A DNA stretch of 64,000 bases from contig OZ038531.1 in assembly GCA_964036665.1 (NCBI GenBank), positions 8,308,168-8,372,167 on the forward strand, in the 5' to 3' direction. Positions 61,910 through 64,000 of this stretch are shown here, one piece after another. The DNA is from Gordius sp. MW1 (taxonomy: Eukaryota; Nematomorpha; Gordioida; Gordea; Gordiidae). How positions within the stretch are numbered: position 1 is the stretch's first letter; each line of letters starts with the position of its first letter. The translations under genes were made by a program, and so were the position numbers. The notes beneath the pieces are model-generated. The model was given only the letters and a program-made list of their open reading frames with translations, was not told the DNA's origin and ran no database searches.

Positions 61910-62742
61910 TTTGTGATAGAATAATCAACGTGCGTCGTGAGAGGCTATAAAACGGTTATAAGAAATTCAAAATTGTTGTTAACTAATTAAATGAAAATTG
62001 ATTGGTAGATTTAGGATAAAAAATATAAGGGTGTAGTTGAAACTCAGGCACGTAATTAATAATAATTTATCATTAAGGTTAACGAATGCAATTGATGCAA
62101 CGAAACTACTAAAATGAATTTCGTAACCAAAATATTCAAAAATGCAACGCTTTAAAATCCGTATTACTTTTATTATTACTTTTATATATAGGTAAGTATA
62201 ATTTACCCAATTTCGCTAAATTATAAAGTAAAAACATAAAAGATTTAATAGAAACCTTGCGCTGACAAATCCAGTCTATTCATGGGATTTAGCGGGGGGG
62301 AAGAGACAATAAAATCAAATACTTTTGGTTATCAAATACTAAATCATTGTTAAAATTCACCCGTCCCTAATTTAATCAGCTATTTGTCATATCAGTTTGA
62401 ATATTAATTATATGACAAAATAGATGAGAAAATACACATAGAGACTGAAACACCCACTCTTCCTACCATAAAGGGCTTAGATTTTTAATAACCAAAAGTA
62501 TAATTTTAATAATATTTAAGAAACGTGAAAATTAATTAAGGGTGGTTATGGCCTGAATCTAATGATAATTATTTCTTTGACATTTGTCGTATATGATAAT
62601 ACGCGAGGTTAAGTTTGACTAACTATAACATTGGCTACATATTATATTAACCATATGTTTTGACTCTTTTTCTCTTTCGTTTGTTAGAAAGTAAATTTAT
62701 TTATGTTTACACAATCTCCCCTCCCTGGCCCTGATATTTAAT
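61910..62742. other. 5' flank of the chondroitin factor gene
   Basis: AT-rich. It would contain the promoter and 5' leader, but no TATA box or other site stands out convincingly. A MITE-like fragment with GGATTTAGCGGGGGGG lies near 62285. Confidence 0.4.
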
Positions 62743-63299
62743 GTGTGGTTTACCTCTTTTCCTTTACATTTAATTTCCTTACGTGTGTGTTACTTCACCC
62801 CCCCCCCACGCGCTTGTACGCGTTTGTTATTTCAATCAACACGCATCAGTGAATTTTGTATACGCGTACTGTATCGATAACTTTTTATATTTCGATCATT
62901 CTATGATTCTTTTTAATTTTCTTTGTCTGAGAATAAAATAACCAAGATGTAAAGGACGAAATAAAAGTATATTGTTGCGTACGCGGTAGAGTCTTTCAAA
63001 CATTTTTTCTGATTGCCCTTCAAATAATAAATCATGTGTCCGCCTCTCTATTGAAAGACCATCTAGCACGCAACAATACACTTTATTTCGTCCTTTACAT
63101 CTTGGTTATTTTATTCTCAGACAAAGAATATTAAAAAAAAATCATAGAATGATCGAAATATAAAAAGTTAGCGATACAGTACGCGTATATAAAATTCACT
63201 GATGCGTGTTGATAGAAATAACAAACACGTACAAGCGCGTGGGGGGGAGTAACACACACGTAAGGAAATTAAATGTAAAGGAAAAGAGGTATACCACAC
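62743..63299. mobile_element. Long palindrome (fold-back element), ~250-bp arms
   Basis: The left arm (about 62743-62999, starting GTGTGGTTTACCTCTTTTCC) is repeated in inverse on the right (about 63051-63299, ending GAGGTATACCACAC), with roughly 50 bp between. Arms are nearly identical, including a C or G run, CACGCGCTTGTACG, AACACGCATCA and TATTGTTGCGT. This is a fold-back DNA transposon or a recent inverted duplication. No gene is inside. I could not define a target duplication because the right arm abuts a GC-rich repeat. Confidence 0.88.
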
Positions 63300-63500
63300 C
63301 AGAGGTCAGATTTGTTTAAATTTTTTTGCCCGAACCCGGCCCGGTTTGATTTTATGATTAAATTGCCCGCCCGGCCCGCCCGAACCCTTCTCAGTGTCCG
63401 CCCGGCCAGGCCCGAAGCGCAAGAACTCCCCGAAATGCCCGCCCGGCCCGAAGCGCAAGAGCTGCCCGAAATGCCCGCCCGGCCCGGCCCGAAGCGCAAG
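63300..63500. mobile_element. GC-rich short repeat, 'CAGAGGTCAG' family, copy 3 (left part)
   Basis: Begins CAGAGGTCAGATTTGTTTAA right at the edge of the palindrome and continues with CCCGAACCCGGCCCGG and three direct repeats of GCCCGAAGCGCAAGA with CTGCCCGAAATGCCCGCC. Another start of the same family (CAGAGATCAGAAGAATGCCC) lies at about 63868. Confidence 0.6.
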
Positions 63501-64000
63501 TAAAATTATTACACTTTTTATTATTAAACATGTTAAAAAATAAAAAAAATGCAGGATATCACACAAATAAACACTTTGAATTGAAATACCACGAGACTTA
63601 CTTGAAATTGAATGGATTAAATACTGTAAAGTAAATGTGAAAAAGAAAATAATAGCGAAGCGATTAAATTTAGTAGAATGAAAATGAATATGAAAACGTT
63701 TTTAAGAGAGTTGGATGTTTGTCTAGACTGCACGTGCACGCACAGCACATGCGTTCGTTAGTTAGCAATAAAAAAGGGAAAGGACGTAAAAGTAATAGTA
63801 AAGTAAATATTCAACAAATTTATTAAAAATGCGATACTCTCAACAAGGGTTAAATAAAGGGTACAGACAGAGATCAGAAGAATGCCCGGCCCTTAATAAA
63901 GCACACTAAAAAAATAGAATTTTAATTAGCATTTCGAATCAATCAAATTGTGTTGTGTTGAGCCCACGGTCATGGAGGGATAAAAATATGCATCTTTCAT
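63501..64000. other. Noncoding stretch to the window edge
   Basis: AT-rich with a GTGCACGCACAGCAC word near 63735. No gene was seen. Confidence 0.4.

Noticed and set aside
63269-63566. Open frames with GPGRAGISGSS-like repeats
   Set aside because: They come from direct DNA repeats in a GC-rich element and appear in several frames on both strands, so they are not a collagen-like gene.

Overview
The window looks like AT-rich nuclear DNA from an invertebrate animal. The genes are split by GT-AG introns, the spaces between them are full of decayed DNA transposons (mostly hAT type) and non-LTR retrotransposons, and there are no operons or bacterial signals. The phylum cannot be fixed from the sequence alone. 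Coding exons are clearly richer in G+C than their surroundings.

Three genes can be read through completely by joining exons in phase, all on the minus strand: (1) cytosolic glutaminyl-tRNA synthetase (QARS, 12535 to 3176, 19 exons, 788 residues); (2) a small heat shock protein of the alpha-crystallin family (33538 to 33069, 2 exons, 145 residues); (3) a chondroitin polymerising factor / chondroitin synthase family protein (61909 to 44755, 9 exons, 1210 residues) that lacks the expected acidic DxD metal sites. A fourth minus-strand exon at 1621-2157 probably belongs to a gene I do not recognise.

Layout. 0-3 kb: the unknown exon and a GC-rich short repeat. 3-12.6 kb: QARS, with a MITE about 40 bp upstream of its start codon. 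13-19 kb: repeats with tRNA-like (B-box) segments and the first Helentron-like (HINE) element. 19.3-22.6 kb: a broken RTE-type LINE. 23-26.6 kb: a HINE-like element split by a second LINE. 27-40.7 kb: two hAT elements in opposite orientation, each bounded by an 8-bp target duplication, with a third hAT, the small heat shock gene and another LINE between them. 40.7-44.7 kb: no gene seen. 44.7-62 kb: the chondroitin gene, whose introns hold two hATs, several MITEs and an inverted copy of the HINE-like element. 62.7-63.3 kb: a long near-perfect palindrome.

The genes do different jobs (translation, protein folding, glycosaminoglycan synthesis) and nothing suggests a shared pathway. The best material for a second look is the transposon landscape: one MITE family lands very close to splice sites, unrelated element families share a CCCTAA-rich module, and HINE-like elements carry arrays of short hairpin units. 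I found no clearly new defence or metabolic system.
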